Shown piece after piece: positions 34,652 to 43,749 of a DNA stretch of 64,000 nucleotides. Within the stretch, counting starts at the first letter, position 1; each line of letters starts with the position of its first letter. The notes under the pieces are model-generated. The model did no database searches, was not told where the DNA came from, and saw nothing but the letters and a program-made list of their open reading frames with translations. This DNA is from Arthrobacter sp. 9AX (GTDB taxonomy: Bacteria > Actinomycetota > Actinomycetes > Actinomycetales > Micrococcaceae). The position numbers and the translations under genes are program-made. The stretch is from contig NZ_LR733293.1 of the NCBI RefSeq assembly GCF_902506095.1, forward strand, positions 290,415 through 354,414, in the 5' to 3' direction.

Positions 34652-34695
34652 GACGAAGGATCCCGCTGGTCATTTGGCCGGGGGTATCCTTCGTC
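34652..34695. terminator. Hairpin after the aminotransferase remnant
   Basis: GACGAAGGAT (34652-34661) and ATCCTTCGTC (34686-34695) are a perfect 10-bp inverted repeat with a 24-nt GC-rich loop. It sits 16 bp after the remnant's stop and is probably the original transcript end. No T-run follows. Confidence 0.55.
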
Positions 34696-34699
34696 GGAA

Positions 34700-36344
34700 G
34701 TTAGAGTCCAGATTCAGCTCAAACTTTCGCAGAGCGCTATCTACTCAGCACCGCCCTTAGAAGGACACCCATGGAATTGCTTTGGGGCCGTTGCGGTTTC
34801 ACGCCACGCATTACACGCTATTTGGGCGTCAATTTACGTCGTGTGCTGTTCACAAGAACCCCTTGCCAATAGGACTCCTGGGCCGCTGGCATCTTCCGTT
34901 GTCGCGATCCTGGTTTCTCGCCGGAGACGAGCCAGATCGCTCACCACAGCCTGGATTGCTTCACTACGAGTCCCTTGCCAACCCTTTGCTGCCTTTCGGC
35001 GTCTAAGTTCCTCTTGGCCCCTCCCATTTCCTCCTGACGGGCGATGTTGTGTAGGCTTCCCGCTTCCGTCCATAGAGAACGGGTCATAAAAGATAACGGC
35101 TGTGTGTTGCCTGTCGTCGACCATTTCTTGGACGAGATGCGCTGCCTCCTCGTTGACGGGATTGGAGGTCTGGTGTGGAAAGACATTCGGGTACATCACG
35201 GCAAGGACCACCACTCTGTAGTCAGAGATGGGGGAGTACAGACTTCGGCCAGGGTCCTGCCGAGCTTGCAAGGAATTCAGCGGTCTAATTTCGTTTCTCC
35301 TGAACTAACGTGAGGCGTAACAAACCCTTAGGGCGCCGTGACATCTGTTGGCCAATTGGGTTGCGACCGTCTGCCGGCTTGACCACGCGCAAGTACTCGC
35401 GTTCCTCGGCGATTTCATGGAGGATGTCGGAGTTCGCGGCCGCCGTGAAGGATGTCGGCCTCTGCTTGGTGACAAAGCCAACGTGTTCACGATCCTCTGT
35501 GGCGTGCTGCCTGACGGATTCGATGCCACGATCGCATCCTCGTCGATCAAACGCGGCCTGTCTCCCGTGACACGAGATAAAACGGGCCCGCTCTCCGTGG
35601 CCTAATATGACGGAATCCAGTAGCTGCGTCCGCGATGTCATCGATGGACCCCGTTTTCGAGGCCGCGCTCCCCGCAAATTGGCTCGATGAGACCAGGCGG
35701 CGGCTTTAAGCAACGCCGGTGAATTGAGACGCATCGTCCGGACCTCCTATGACGCCGGAAATTTACTGCAGTGTTTTGTTTTCGGTCTCTAGCATCGGTG
35801 ACACTGCGGACTGGCTTCGTAGAAATCCTAAGGGTGGCCGTCGGGGGCGACCGCGTGGTGGATGGGCCTTTCGTGCAGTCTTTTACGTTATGCGGGCCAT
35901 TTTGTGCATAGGCATACTGTTCGGCAACGATAAGCCCGGGCACGTGCCTCCATCACCCATTTTTTAAAGACAAGACAGGACGTAGTTGTCGGTGATGGTC
36001 GAAAAGTGAGCCATTGTGACGGCGGCGAAATCCAGCATTTGTTGCACCAATTTATGGTTCTACCGCGGATGACGACAGTCTAGCTAGACGTTCTACAGGG
36101 CTCTGCGTACCTAGGATCTCGCGTGTGCGCCGGGTGAAATTTGATGGCAGGCCATTTCAGAGCCCTGATCCAACGTAAGGGAACGCCGGAGAAAGGCCGG
36201 AAGGGCGCCCAGCGTGCCTGCCAGCCGGTTGCGGAGATTCTCGGCACCGCGGTGCCCGCTAAATGCGCGAGGACAATAAACCGGGTTGTCCGTTACACGG
36301 TCTCAGGCACCACCTGCCTCTCTGGTCGTCCGGCGAATTCAGCC
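34700..36344. other. Decayed, gene-poor stretch
   Basis: About 1.6 kb with frames on both strands but none with a ribosome site, family motif or normal codon bias. The longest minus frames (34834-35271 and 35285-35734) look protein-like in parts but were not recognised. Base composition is less GC-rich than the flanking operons. It sits between a gene remnant and an IS30 scar, which fits an old insertion or deletion hot spot. Confidence 0.5.
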
Positions 36345-36585
36345 CTAATAACGGTTGCTTGCCTGAAGGGGGCTCCAGCGTTGCTCCAAGTGTTCCTTTA
36401 CAATTTCGCGCGGTGCCGGGTTGCCGGAGATTTTCCCGCTCCGTCTGCGCTCGGCACTTCGTTGAGCGGTCCGAGCTACCTGGCAATGGCACAGATACTC
36501 CGGCCGCTCTGCAGCAGGTCTGCGATCGTGATCCGTTCCGACTCCGGGAGGAACCCGGCGGAGATGACCGTCGGCCTCCGGAGCG
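36345..36585 (-). pseudogene. IS30-family transposase remnant
   Basis: On the minus strand, pieces in different frames read ISAGFLPESERITIADLLQS then GRSICAIAR (the IS30 N-terminal HTH, ended by a stop) and IVKEHLEQRWSPLQASNRY (the conserved HTH-to-catalytic linker WSPEQIS-type segment). The DDE catalytic domain is absent. Several stops and frameshifts make it non-functional. Confidence 0.65.
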
Positions 36586-36971
36586 GGATGGGAGTGTCTT
36601 CTTGACCTTTTCGTCTCTGCCAATGGCAACTTCTACATCGCTTAGGTGTTGCAACGACCGCTGGATGCCAAGCCCACGAAATGGCTCACTATTCGACCAT
36701 CGCTGACAGTGGTTAATTCCCGTCGGGTCCAATTCCCGCGCGATCCAAGACACGAAACCAGATCGGGCAATTCTCCGGAAGACACCGTAAGCCACTCAGA
36801 AAGACATTCTGCTGGCAGCGGCTTGGCGATTCGAAGAACTGAACAGGGGACTCCCTGTGAATGAATGCTGGACGGGAATTCGCACCAGACGCCGGACACC
36901 AAGGCGGAGACCGCGGATAGCGAGTACAAGCGCGCAGAACATTTTGCCGGGCCGGGTGATACGCCTCGGTT
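36586..36971. other. Intergenic stretch between the IS30 remnant and araC-type gene
   Basis: No supported gene; frames are short and lack family features. The right end is the 3' flank of the AraC-family gene. Confidence 0.4.
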
Positions 36972-38015
36972 CTAGATCCCTATCTGTTTTCTTAGTTCAG
37001 CGGCTCGAATTCGCACTACGTCCGGGTTCTCCTGCACATCCCCAAGGGAGGAACCGGTTGCATCCCTGACGGCTCGCCGCATGGCACGCAGGCTTGTGAA
37101 CCCGCTGGCGTCCGCTACGTCCGCCGGAGAACGTTTCCAGTGGCTCGCGTCGGTGAGCAGCTCGAGGGCCGCCAAGGTCCTCAGCGCGCGGATGTATCCG
37201 CTGACTTGGAACTCTTCCTTTTCGAAGAGGTAGTAAAGGGCACGCCGTGAAAGGAACGAGGAGGCCGCAACCCCGTCCACATCAAGGGCCCGGTTTCTGA
37301 AGTTATTGTGTATGAACTTCTTGACCGCCGCGATACGCGCCGGTTGCAGGTCGCCGTCCCCGGCAGGCGCTTCGAGTAGCGAGCTGGCAAGGGCAGTCAT
37401 CATGGACCTGACGACCGGCTGGAGACGGGACATCTCCTGGTCCATGCCAGTCCGCTGCCAGCCGGACAAGACAGGAAGAATCAACCCCCGCACCAAAGGA
37501 TGCTCGCTGATGTCGGCCAATCCCTCCAACCGCTTCATGAACTTGCCGTCTAAACCCAGCAGGGACCGATCGAGTTGGATCCGCACAGCGCTTAGGCCGG
37601 TCGGCGCATGGAAGTTGCCGGGGGAAGAAAGATCAAGAAACCTGACTGCGCCAGGAGAAACTTCTTCGGAGCGCCCCGAGAAGCTGAATCCAGCGCACGA
37701 AGTTCTGAAATGCACCAGCCAGTGCCCGGAAGACGTATCGCCCTTCCAATAGCAAGCGGCCGGTTCATTGTTGACATCAACAAGGCTGAACCCGGGACCG
37801 TCCAGGCTTAAGGCGGTTGGATTAAAACCCGGGCGTATTGGATTCTCGGTTTTTTCCAACCGTACCGGAGTATCGATGGCGCTGCCGTACCAAGTGCGCC
37901 AGTGTTCGAATTTTTCCTCGGGGGTCAGCCCGTCGGGAACACTATAGCGTCTGATCCGGTCAAGAGACGCACCCCGAGGGCCAGCATCCAGGCTGGCATA
38001 CGGCGGGTCTTGCAT
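36972..38015 (-). CDS. AraC-family transcriptional regulator
   Basis: This 347-aa regulator has an N-terminal beta-barrel of the AraC-binding-2 type (DLSSPGNFHAPTGLSAVRIQ and PGAVRFLDL) and a C-terminal double HTH (KKFIHNNFRNRALDVDGVAA, SSFLSRRALYYLFEKEEFQV, then ADVADASGFTSLRAMRRAVR). ATG 38015 was chosen because GGGAGG lies about 10 bp upstream; a TTG at 38054 is in frame but poorly placed. It probably senses a small ligand. Its target is unknown; the sugar-uptake operon upstream is the nearest candidate. Confidence 0.87.
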   Translation of the reverse strand: MQDPPYASLDAGPRGASLDRIRRYSVPDGLTPEEKFEHWRTWYGSAIDTPVRLEKTENPIRPGFNPTALSLDGPGFSLVDVNNEPAACYWKGDTSSGHWLVHFRTSCAGFSFSGRSEEVSPGAVRFLDLSSPGNFHAPTGLSAVRIQLDRSLLGLDGKFMKRLEGLADISEHPLVRGLILPVLSGWQRTGMDQEMSRLQPVVRSMMTALASSLLEAPAGDGDLQPARIAAVKKFIHNNFRNRALDVDGVAASSFLSRRALYYLFEKEEFQVSGYIRALRTLAALELLTDASHWKRSPADVADASGFTSLRAMRRAVRDATGSSLGDVQENPDVVRIRAAELRKQIGI

Positions 38016-38183
38016 AAGATTGGGACCTCCCGGCTGTAGCAAATTAAGATTCAAATTGCGAACATCTGCAGTGTAACTTCAGCATCAATCAAACAGAATG
38101 AGGAGTCACGTACAGGTTGGGGAGTCCGCAACCTCACGACCTGAGACTCAAATGGGGATCCTCGCCCATACAAATGTCAGGGC

Positions 38184-38702
38184 TCAGTTTGTCTCTTGCT
38201 CGGCTAATAGGATCGTAACGTCGTCGGCTCGATGGATTAGTTTTCGTCCCTGTCCGTGGTCCAGCCAAACCCAGAAACAGGATCCATCCGGCATGTATTC
38301 GTCGATGATGGCTCCCGTACTAGATGATCCAGGGCCAACCAGGCGTATGTGGCTTCCCGGCGGGACATCTGACCATTGTGGCGGTACGACCTTTTGATCG
38401 TCGCCATTGGCGGGTGCGGAGGGAGCGTCGCTGGTGCAGCGCGCTTGCGGGCTCGGAGGAATCGCCGGCGATGACGTTTTCGTGGCGGCAAGCCTTTGTC
38501 CGGACCCCTGCATTTTGTACGTTCCACGGCGCAGTAAAAACGCTTGTTCATTGCGCTCATATCCCAGCTCAGTTATTACATCCCGAACTCTGGCCAGAGT
38601 TTCCGGCTTAACTAAGTGGGGTGCGTTGATTGCGTTGGAAACAGTGCTGACTGAAACCGCTGCGGCTGCGGCAACGTCCACCATTCGGCATGGATCGGAC
38701 AT
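38184..38702 (-). CDS. LacI-type HTH protein with non-canonical small C-terminal domain
   Basis: This 172-aa protein begins with a complete LacI HTH (MVDVAAAAAVSVSTVSNAIN, then PETLARVRDVITELGYERNE, about residues 7-52) and hinge-like LLRRG, but has no periplasmic-binding sensor domain. After a Pro/Ser/Thr-rich linker (about 60-115) comes a 55-residue C-terminal domain (GSHIRLVGPG, STGAIIDEYMPDG, FWVWLDHG, GRKLIHRADD) with the same layout as the stand-alone 70-aa protein at 9614. ATG 38702 has AAAGG upstream. It is the last gene of the ABC operon. It may bind the same sites as the full LacI and act as a modulator, which is inference. Confidence 0.8.
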   Translation of the reverse strand: MSDPCRMVDVAAAAAVSVSTVSNAINAPHLVKPETLARVRDVITELGYERNEQAFLLRRGTYKMQGSGQRLAATKTSSPAIPPSPQARCTSDAPSAPANGDDQKVVPPQWSDVPPGSHIRLVGPGSSSTGAIIDEYMPDGSCFWVWLDHGQGRKLIHRADDVTILLAEQETN

Positions 38703-38757
38703 TTCATTACCTTTCACACGAGTTGTGGCCACGTCCGGTGGTTACCTTAAGTCAGTG

Positions 38758-40326
38758 TCACCTACTAGTAGTTGAGGGCTTTTCAGGGGCCGACGCGCTG
38801 GGGGAGCGGCGGGGACGGAACGCGTTCGGTACCCATTCCAAGCCCGGGTGCTCGGCCAGTGCGACGATCCATTCGGCGGTCTCGCGTTCCCTTGGTGGTT
38901 TTCGGACGGCTACGAGCAGCGAGTGGCTGCCGGCGGAGAGAGAGACGTCGGTACCTGATCCGGCCGGGGGCCGGTGCTGGGTGGGCATGATCATCGAGGG
39001 CTGTGCGCCGAAGCAGTATTCGCCGTCGAGCCAGACTCTGATGTCTTCGGAGCAGTTGAACATCAGTCGCCCTTCGACGGCGTGGTCAAGGTGGATGTTG
39101 TACCTGATGAACAGGATCAGGTCCTTGAACTCTTCCCGCGGCCACCGGGTCCAGGTGCCAGGAAGGGATATTTCGGTGCTGTTAGACGGCATCGGAGGTT
39201 CGGCGGAGCCTTCGAGGGGCAGCGATGAGATGTCGCGCTGGCCCCAGACCTGGCCATAGGGAGAGCCCCAGCCCACAGTCACCGGTATCGCGTATTCGTC
39301 GGCGTTGAAGGTGTCGTCCTCGTACTTGGTAGGCCATTGTCCTGCGAGGGCGTCCCGCAACGCTGCAACTTGGTCGGAAAAGTCGTCCAGTGATGCGGGG
39401 GCGTCGATGCCCACAACCTCTTTGTTAAGGACCAGTTCACGTCCAATGGGAGCAAGCCACCGGGCAGGGATCGAGTCAGGATCGATGATGGCCATGAGTG
39501 CCCCGACGGACGCTGTGGAGCTGTCCGTGTCTGCACCGCAACCGTTGGTTATGAGAATGGCTTTTTCGAAGTCACCCTGAGAGGCGAGCCATCCCAATAT
39601 GACGAAGCCGGTGTTAATGCGGGTGTCCATGAAGTCGCCGTTGCCGTACTTGTCAACGATCTTATCCATCACCGTTTCCCAGCTGTGGCCCTGGGAAACC
39701 CACACCCTTGTGTCGTGAACCACCTGGCGGATGCCGCTGCTGATGGGGATCAGGGCGGACGCCGTGTCCAGGAGGACATCGGGCCGGGTCTCCGTGAAGG
39801 CCTGCGACTGCAGGGCGGCCATGAAGACGGCGGCCCAGATCCCGTCTCCGGCGTGGTCGAAGCAGGAATCCTCATACGCGTAGGCGGCGGCCCGTTCCGG
39901 TTCACCGGGAGCCAGGCAGGCCCACAGCTCAGAACGGATTACGGCACCTTCACCGCAGGTGTACCAGTTGTCAAAGGATCCCGTGTGGGGAGGCACGAGC
40001 CCTTCTGCGAGGTTCCTTTTTGCCACGCCGTATTCGCACCACGGGAAGCGGATGTGGTCCCGCCAGGCTTGTGCGATGACATGACGGTCTATTGTCGGGT
40101 GCTCCATTTGGCTCAGGACCGAGGCATAGACGACCTGCATGTCAAGGTCGTCGTTCGGGACCATCGTTGTGGGGACGGGTGTGTAGAAGTCTGCGGTTAT
40201 CGGTCCGGGGAGGCCTTCAAAGGATTGTCCAAGTGAGCCTCCAACGGCCTTTCCTAGCCAGCAGCCCAGGATCTTCTCCCGGTAGTCAAAAATGAGCGGC
40301 GTGGTGGCCGTAGAAACGTCAAGCAT
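38758..40326 (-). CDS. ADP-ribosylglycohydrolase-family protein with C-terminal beta domain
   Basis: This 522-aa protein has the DraG/ARH fold over residues about 12-330: ILGCWLGKAVGGSLGQ at the start, the metal-binding NDDLDMQVVY, and GCGADTDSSTASVGAL carrying the second Asp-rich metal site. The remaining about 150 residues form a predicted beta-rich module (RLMFNCSEDIRVWLDGEYCF, SLSAGSHSLLVAVRK) resembling carbohydrate-binding jelly-roll modules. Being in a sugar ABC operon suggests it hydrolyses an N- or O-glycosidic bond of the imported compound and does not reverse protein ADP-ribosylation. CAGGAGA precedes the ATG. Confidence 0.85.
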   Translation of the reverse strand: MLDVSTATTPLIFDYREKILGCWLGKAVGGSLGQSFEGLPGPITADFYTPVPTTMVPNDDLDMQVVYASVLSQMEHPTIDRHVIAQAWRDHIRFPWCEYGVAKRNLAEGLVPPHTGSFDNWYTCGEGAVIRSELWACLAPGEPERAAAYAYEDSCFDHAGDGIWAAVFMAALQSQAFTETRPDVLLDTASALIPISSGIRQVVHDTRVWVSQGHSWETVMDKIVDKYGNGDFMDTRINTGFVILGWLASQGDFEKAILITNGCGADTDSSTASVGALMAIIDPDSIPARWLAPIGRELVLNKEVVGIDAPASLDDFSDQVAALRDALAGQWPTKYEDDTFNADEYAIPVTVGWGSPYGQVWGQRDISSLPLEGSAEPPMPSNSTEISLPGTWTRWPREEFKDLILFIRYNIHLDHAVEGRLMFNCSEDIRVWLDGEYCFGAQPSMIMPTQHRPPAGSGTDVSLSAGSHSLLVAVRKPPRERETAEWIVALAEHPGLEWVPNAFRPRRSPSASAPEKPSTTSR

Positions 40327-40377
40327 TGTCTGGTTCTCCTGTGGTGGTGGGTCTGCGGAAGACCGGGGACAGCGGGG

Positions 40378-41259
40378 CTAGCCTTTGACGGACCCTGCGG
40401 TGAGTCCGCTGATGAGGTAGCGCTGGATGATGATGAAAAGGACGACCGCCGGGACCGCGGTGATGATGCCGGCCGCCATCAAGTTGTTCCATTGCGGAAG
40501 GCCTCCATCCGCGGCGGTGCTGACGAAGAGCTGCATGCCGATGCCGACTGTCCGTGTGTCGTTCTTGGTCAGCACGCTGGCGAAGAGGACATCGTTCCAT
40601 GCCAGAACGAAGGAGAAGATGGCGGTCACGACGAGGGCCGGGAGGGTGAGCGGGAGGATGATCCGGACGAGGGTTTGGAAGCGCGTTGCTCCATCGATTG
40701 CGGCGGCTTCTTCGACGTCGGCGGGCAGGGTGGTGAGATAGCCGCTGAGCATCCAGATCGTGTAGGGAAGGCTGAACGACATGTATGTCAGGATCAGCAG
40801 TGCATGGGATCCGATGATCTGGACACTCACAGCGTTCTGGATCTGGACGTAGATGACGTAGAGGGGGATGAGGAGGACGATTCCTGGCGTGGTGTAGCAA
40901 GCGAGCAGGGAGAGCCGCAGGAAGTTCCGGAACCGGAACTTGAAGCGGGCGAGGACGTACGCTGCGCCGAAACCGACCAGCGATGAGGCCAAAGCGGTGA
41001 TAGTGGCGATGACGAGGCTGTTGGCAAGGTAGCTTGCCAGATCGATGGCGCTCCAAACATCAATGAAAGACCTCGGGCTCAGCCGGTCCGGGGCCAGAGT
41101 GGACCCGGCAACTTCAATGGGCTGCAGGGCTACGAGGAACATGTAGGCCACGGGAAGGAGTACGACGAGGGCGAAGGCTCCGCCGCAGAGGTACAGGATC
41201 CACTTGGCCGGTCCCCGGTTTCTTACACCTGGCTTGCTGGGTCGGATGTCAGTTCTCAT
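40378..41259 (-). CDS. Carbohydrate ABC transporter permease (MalG type)
   Basis: This 293-aa inner-membrane protein has six predicted helices and the EAA loop EEAAAIDGATRFQTLVRIIL-PL near residue 195, the ATPase contact. Start overlaps the upstream permease stop by 11 bp. It forms the channel with the MalF-type partner. No ATPase gene is in this operon, so a shared MsiK-like ATPase encoded elsewhere is likely, as is usual for family-1 sugar importers in actinobacteria. Confidence 0.9.
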   Translation of the reverse strand: MRTDIRPSKPGVRNRGPAKWILYLCGGAFALVVLLPVAYMFLVALQPIEVAGSTLAPDRLSPRSFIDVWSAIDLASYLANSLVIATITALASSLVGFGAAYVLARFKFRFRNFLRLSLLACYTTPGIVLLIPLYVIYVQIQNAVSVQIIGSHALLILTYMSFSLPYTIWMLSGYLTTLPADVEEAAAIDGATRFQTLVRIILPLTLPALVVTAIFSFVLAWNDVLFASVLTKNDTRTVGIGMQLFVSTAADGGLPQWNNLMAAGIITAVPAVVLFIIIQRYLISGLTAGSVKG

Positions 41260-42214
41260 CGCTGCGGGCTTTCTTCAGGTAGTACGCGATCGGAATGAGG
41301 AGCACGAGCAGGTTGACCACTGCTATGGCCGAAGCGTGCCCGTAGTCATTTGCGGTGAACGACGTTGTGTAGATTTCGACCGGGAGAACGTTGGCTTCTT
41401 CGGCCGGAGGGTGCCCCAGCAGGACGAAGGGCAGTGTGAAGCTGTTGAACTGGTTAATCACCGACAGGCAAAGGGCCAGAACGAGGGTGGGCTTGATCGC
41501 CGGCAGGGTGATCGACCAGAATCGACGGAGCCGGCCGGCTCCGTCGACTTCCGCGGCGTCGTAATATTCGGCCGGCACCGCCTGCAATGCGGCCAGTGCC
41601 ATGATGTACACGAACGGCCACGCAGACCAGACACTGGCGATCGTCAGTGCCCAGAACGCATTGGGTCCGATCAGCCAGAGGTTGTAGTCCGCCCCTATGC
41701 CCAGGAAGCGCAGCACTTGGTCCGCTGCCCCGGTGCCTGACTGGAAGATCAAGCGCCAAATCAGGGCGGTCACGAAGTCCGGCAGGATGAAGGGTATGAG
41801 CATCACGGTCCGCAGCAGGGCCCGGCCGGGGAACTGCTGATTCACGAGCACTGCTGCGGCGACGCCCAGCGGCACCGCCACCAGGGTTGTGATGACGGTG
41901 AACAGGACACTGTTGCGCAGCGGACCAAGGACCGAAAGCGGACCAGACGGGTTTAGGACGTCCAGATAGTTGGTTAGTCCGACCAGGCCGGCCTGCCAGA
42001 CGTCGCCGATTGTGAAAATGCTCAGGGCGGTGACGCTGATGACTACAGCCAGCAGCAGCGGGATGTAACTGACCACAGTCATGAGCGCGAAGCTAGGCGC
42101 CATGAGCCAGAAGGGCACCCTTCCCGACGCGGACCGGCGACGTCGGGGTGGCGTAGCCGGCCGCCGCGGCGGCAGACCGGCCGCAGGTGGGGCCTGTAAA
42201 GCCTGTGGGGACAT
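41249..42214 (-). CDS. Carbohydrate ABC transporter permease (MalF type)
   Basis: This 321-aa protein has an Arg/Pro-rich cytoplasmic N-terminus followed by six predicted helices and the EAA-type loop YDAAEVDGAGRLRRFWSITL near residue 240. The A of its ATG is also the last base of the binding-protein stop (TAATG), so translation is coupled. Partner of the MalG-type permease that follows. Confidence 0.9.
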   Translation of the reverse strand: MSPQALQAPPAAGLPPRRPATPPRRRRSASGRVPFWLMAPSFALMTVVSYIPLLLAVVISVTALSIFTIGDVWQAGLVGLTNYLDVLNPSGPLSVLGPLRNSVLFTVITTLVAVPLGVAAAVLVNQQFPGRALLRTVMLIPFILPDFVTALIWRLIFQSGTGAADQVLRFLGIGADYNLWLIGPNAFWALTIASVWSAWPFVYIMALAALQAVPAEYYDAAEVDGAGRLRRFWSITLPAIKPTLVLALCLSVINQFNSFTLPFVLLGHPPAEEANVLPVEIYTTSFTANDYGHASAIAVVNLLVLLIPIAYYLKKARSDEN

Positions 42215-43650
42215 TAGCGCTTCTCGCTGTTCAGGGCAGCCTTCAATTTTTCATTCGCGGTATCCAGTTGCACCTTCAGCTGATCAGCGCTGTAGGTGCC
42301 GGTGGCTGCGAGCTCTGAGAAGCTGGGCTTCACGGCCGCTGCCAGCAGCGGAGAAACCTGCCCGAACGACGGGGACCACGGGGTTGCTTGAGCTCCGGCG
42401 GCAGCGTCATAGATGACTTTCCAATCGCCTTCCCTGGTTTCGGGGTGTGCGGTGAAGGTTTCGTTTGTTGTGGGCAGGCCGCCCACTTCTTTCCACGTCA
42501 GCTGCTGGACGTCAGGTTCGCCCATGATCTTGGCCAGGCCAAGGGCCAGATCCCGGTTTTTGCTGAATTTCGAGATAGCCCACGTGGCCCCGCCCAGGTA
42601 AGACTGGACAGGCTTTGCCCCGCCCTGTAGCTGCTGCTGGCCATAGGGGACTGTCGGGTTTCCGGCAAGCGCCCACTCGTTTTCGACCGGTGAGCCGGGC
42701 ATGCTGCTGATGGCTTGGGTAAAGCCGCACGGGAACATCGCATTCTGCTTCTGGACGAACTGTTGGATCTGCTGCGCGGAGCTGTTGGTGGCATCCTTCG
42801 GGTTGACGATCTTGTATTTCGCGATCCAATCCAGCCAGAAACCGACGGCTTGCATAACTTCGGGGGTGTTCAGCTGCGCCGTCCTGCCGTCTGCACTGAT
42901 CAAGCGGCCGCCGAGCTGGGTTGTCAGCAGCCAGATGACATGCCAGGCGTGGGAGGGCTCCGCCCCGGCCTCGCCAACGCCGAAGCGTCCCTGGCTGGCG
43001 TCGGAGAGCTTCTGACCGGTTTCTACAAAGTCGTCCCAGGTGGTCGGTGCTGCGGCGACGCCAGCGTCCGCGAACATCTTTTTGTTGTAGTACATGGCCA
43101 TTGTGGAGGCGTAGTAGGGAATGGCGACATGGTCCGTGTTGTCTTTGCCCGTCACAGCAAGCATGGAGGGAAGATACCTGTCTTTGCCGCCCAGATCGGA
43201 CCACTCGCTATCAGAAATCGGCGTGAATACGCCTGTTGCCGCCCCGGTGGGCAGCCCGTTCGGACCAATCTCGAAAATATCGGGGCCCTCTTTGGTGGCA
43301 GCAGTGTTGACGACTGCGCTTGAGACAGCGGAACCCAGTTGAACGACGTCGAACTTCACGGTGTTACCGGGATGGGCGGCCTCGAACTTGCGGCGCATCA
43401 GGTCCAGAATGCGCTTCTGTCCTTCCGGGGCTGTGGGGCTTTGCGAGATCATCACGGTGATTTCCTTGCCGCCTCCGCTGCCGGATCCCGAGCCTGTGCT
43501 GCAGCCGGCGAGGACCGAGGAGCCGGTCACTGCGGCGACGCTGAGGCCGCTGAGTTTAAGCAGGCCACGTCGGGACATCGGCGTGTTCAACCCTTTGATG
43601 GAATTTCCGGTGGTTTCAGTGGCCTGGGGGAAAGATGGGTGTTGCGTCAT
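42214..43650 (-). CDS. Sugar ABC transporter substrate-binding lipoprotein (family 1)
   Basis: This 478-aa protein has a long N-terminus containing MSRRGLLKLSG, a twin-arginine-like motif, then a hydrophobic segment and lipobox LAGCS, so it may be exported by Tat and lipidated. The mature part has ITVMISQSP, the family-1 WDDFVETGQKL stretch, a Trp-rich ligand region (LDWIAKYK) and GGATWAISKFSKNRDLALGL. AGGAG lies 7 bp before ATG 43650. It is followed by both permeases. Ligand unknown. Confidence 0.9.
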   Translation of the reverse strand: MTQHPSFPQATETTGNSIKGLNTPMSRRGLLKLSGLSVAAVTGSSVLAGCSTGSGSGSGGGKEITVMISQSPTAPEGQKRILDLMRRKFEAAHPGNTVKFDVVQLGSAVSSAVVNTAATKEGPDIFEIGPNGLPTGAATGVFTPISDSEWSDLGGKDRYLPSMLAVTGKDNTDHVAIPYYASTMAMYYNKKMFADAGVAAAPTTWDDFVETGQKLSDASQGRFGVGEAGAEPSHAWHVIWLLTTQLGGRLISADGRTAQLNTPEVMQAVGFWLDWIAKYKIVNPKDATNSSAQQIQQFVQKQNAMFPCGFTQAISSMPGSPVENEWALAGNPTVPYGQQQLQGGAKPVQSYLGGATWAISKFSKNRDLALGLAKIMGEPDVQQLTWKEVGGLPTTNETFTAHPETREGDWKVIYDAAAGAQATPWSPSFGQVSPLLAAAVKPSFSELAATGTYSADQLKVQLDTANEKLKAALNSEKR

Positions 43651-43749
43651 TGCGTACTCCTGTTGCGTTGATGCTCTCTCTGCTGCGTTACAGACGAGCG
43701 GGATGGGTGGGGTGGCCAGTGCGGCCGTTGTCAGCTGCTGCGAGAAGGG

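Noticed and set aside
35749..35967. 72-aa plus frame in the decayed region
   Set aside because: No family resemblance and the surrounding 2 kb lacks coding character; the upstream CCTCCT is on the wrong strand for a ribosome site.
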